DNA of 6,480 bases. It comes from Acetofilamentum sp. (GTDB taxonomy: Bacteria; Bacteroidota; Bacteroidia; Bacteroidales; JAADGE01). Each line of letters opens with the position of its first letter. The stretch's first letter is position 1. Positions 6,427 to 6,480 of the stretch are shown here, piece by piece. The stretch is from contig DYOJ01000135.1 in assembly GCA_020720705.1 (NCBI GenBank), positions 1 through 6,480 of the forward strand. The letters run 5' to 3'. The notes under the pieces are model-generated. The model worked only from the letters and a program-made list of their open reading frames with translations. It was not told the DNA's origin and made no database searches. Made by a program: the position numbers and the translations under genes.

Positions 6427-6480
6427 ATGAGCCTACTCCGAAAAGTGTTTTTAGCCGCTAAGCGGTTTTATAAGTATCTG
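6427..6480 (+). CDS. Possible 5' end of a divergent gene, cut by the window edge
   Basis: An ATG at 6427, directly after an in-frame TAA (6424-6426), opens a frame that runs to the last base of the window. The 18 visible residues are MSLLRKVFLAAKRFYKYL, a basic amphipathic start typical of many proteins but not diagnostic. The perfect palindrome CCGCTAAGCGG (6455-6465) lies inside it. There is no clear ribosome binding site, though these are often weak in Bacteroidota. The function cannot be told from 18 residues, and the frame could be open by chance. Confidence 0.35.
   Translation, partial: MSLLRKVFLAAKRFYKYL

Noticed and set aside
6453..6469. Palindrome CCGCTAAGCGG followed by TTTTA as a terminator
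   Set aside because: The short T-run would serve a plus-strand transcript, but no plus-strand gene ends just upstream. On the minus strand the hairpin is followed by CTAAAAAC, not a T-run. It is better explained as lying inside the possible gene at 6427.
6451..6480. C-terminal tail of a leftward gene entering from the right (ending at a TAA at 6453-6451)
   Set aside because: Only nine codons are visible, ending in IKPLSG, with nothing to identify them. The plus-strand frame is slightly favoured because it starts with ATG after a stop and remains open.

Overview
The window looks like a piece of a Bacteroidota (Bacteroidetes) chromosome. The clearest sign is a secreted protein with a C-terminal type IX secretion sorting domain, which is found in that phylum. 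The AT-rich spacers and a promoter-like TTTG / TAnnTTTG pair fit this. No genus can be named from what is visible.

Three large genes all read leftward (minus strand). From right to left: (1) at 6381-4786, a membrane-anchored SpoIIE/PP2C-type serine/threonine phosphatase with a polytopic N-terminal half and a complete catalytic domain; (2) at 4627-2585, an exported modular protein with a signal peptide, seven beta-propeller-like repeats carrying D-F-D-P loops, a cysteine-bearing module, an Ig/PKD-like domain and a T9SS type A sorting tail; (3) at 1931-156, a CLC-family chloride channel/transporter with two C-terminal CBS domains, followed at once by a convincing intrinsic terminator. At the extreme right edge a short reading frame, open to the window end, starts on the plus strand (6427 onward) and may be the 5' end of a divergent gene.

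The genes are separated by 152 and 653 bp, so there is no good case for one operon, and no functional link between them is evident. The 653-bp spacer (1932-2584) holds a degenerate 11-bp tandem repeat, small AT-rich hairpins, and a short reading frame with weak resemblance to the start of a LytTR DNA-binding domain, possibly a decayed gene.

I see no CRISPR array, transposase, tRNA/rRNA, phage gene or recognisable defence system, and nothing that amounts to a clearly new system. The points most worth a second look are the channel-type residues in the CLC protein, the repeat that lacks its acidic loop in the secreted protein, the orphan membrane phosphatase, and the repeats and possible gene remnant in the long spacer.
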